From the NCBI GenBank assembly GCA_029262575.1, contig JAJCZC010000005.1, positions 31,533-95,532 on the forward strand: a DNA stretch of 64,000 bases, in the 5' to 3' direction. Shown one piece after another: positions 63,958 through 64,000 of the stretch. The notes beneath the pieces are model-generated. The model was not told the origin of the DNA. It did not search any database and was given only the letters and a program-made list of their open reading frames with translations. The position numbers were made by a program, and so were the translations under genes. Within the stretch, counting starts at the first letter, position 1. Each line of letters opens with the position of its first letter. The DNA is from Candidatus Babelota bacterium (GTDB lineage Bacteria > Babelota > Babeliae > Babelales > Vermiphilaceae).

Positions 63958-64000
63958 ATGATCAGAAAAACTGAACGTAAATTAACTTATCCCGTTGCAT
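63958..64000 (+). CDS. Start of an ORF cut by the window edge
   Basis: An ATG at 63958 with a good AGAGGAG ribosome site reads MIRKTERKLTYPVA before the window ends. The protein cannot be identified from 14 residues. Given the neighbouring IS remnants it may be part of a mobile element. Confidence 0.3.
   Translation, partial: MIRKTERKLTYPVA

Overview
The window is AT-rich and densely coded. It looks like part of the chromosome of a small-genome, Gram-negative, host-associated bacterium. Three things point that way: many short proteins with signal peptides and no recognisable family, ankyrin- and TPR-repeat proteins, and a complete BatABCDE cluster beside type IV pilus/secretion, TonB-like and signal peptidase genes. 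The mix best fits a protist-associated lineage such as Candidatus Dependentiae (TM6). That placement is inference from content; there is no rRNA gene in the window to confirm it. All three tRNAs carry an encoded CCA end.

Left part (1-12.0 kb): a partial Mn-type superoxide dismutase, an FtsB/DivIC-like division protein, a secreted C-terminal processing protease, an ATP-grasp enzyme with an EamA half-transporter, an ankyrin protein, an rpsI-glmS unit with a near-consensus promoter, a GC-rich repeat island next to tRNA-Thr, tadA with a DksA-type zinc-finger gene, and gyrB with a clean terminator.

Centre-left (12-27 kb): a Cys-rich lipoprotein, tilS, and then the most striking item. Two paralogous secreted proteins (13466-14122 and 15065-15952) each carry a eukaryotic-type PCNA-interacting (PIP-box) motif near the C-terminus, next to basic, nuclear-localisation-like residues. 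Next come a TonB-like protein and a cluster of a secreted SAM-decarboxylase-like protein, an FAD oxidoreductase and a sugar epimerase. dnaJ, several small secreted proteins, a guanine deaminase, a NurA nuclease, an IscU/SufU scaffold and two paralogous membrane proteins with acidic tracts follow.

Centre (27-45 kb): a 1054-residue TPR/Sel1 protein, an operon of a pyridine-nucleotide disulfide reductase with three tandem TVP38/TMEM64 (VTT) proteins, a CDP-alcohol phosphatidyltransferase, small secreted proteins, the sufC-sufB-sufD-(repeats)-sufS iron-sulfur cluster, a GspE/PilB ATPase split into two genes, a FUN14-like membrane protein, HU, and tRNA-Leu and tRNA-Cys.

Right part (45-64 kb): a tightly overlapping minus-strand unit (membrane protein, PlsC-type acyltransferase, BatA-B-C-D-E, M23 peptidase, signal peptidase I, rhodanese lipoprotein). 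After it come topA, two secreted paralogues, a DEAD-box helicase, an AAA/DUF4143 ATPase, a secreted ankyrin protein with an exceptionally long perfect hairpin downstream, a coiled-coil secreted protein, and decayed remnants of two different transposases at the right edge.

Functionally, the conserved genes cover DNA topology, translation, Fe-S assembly, envelope biogenesis and protein export. The accessory genes are mostly exported proteins, consistent with an organism that works on a eukaryotic host.
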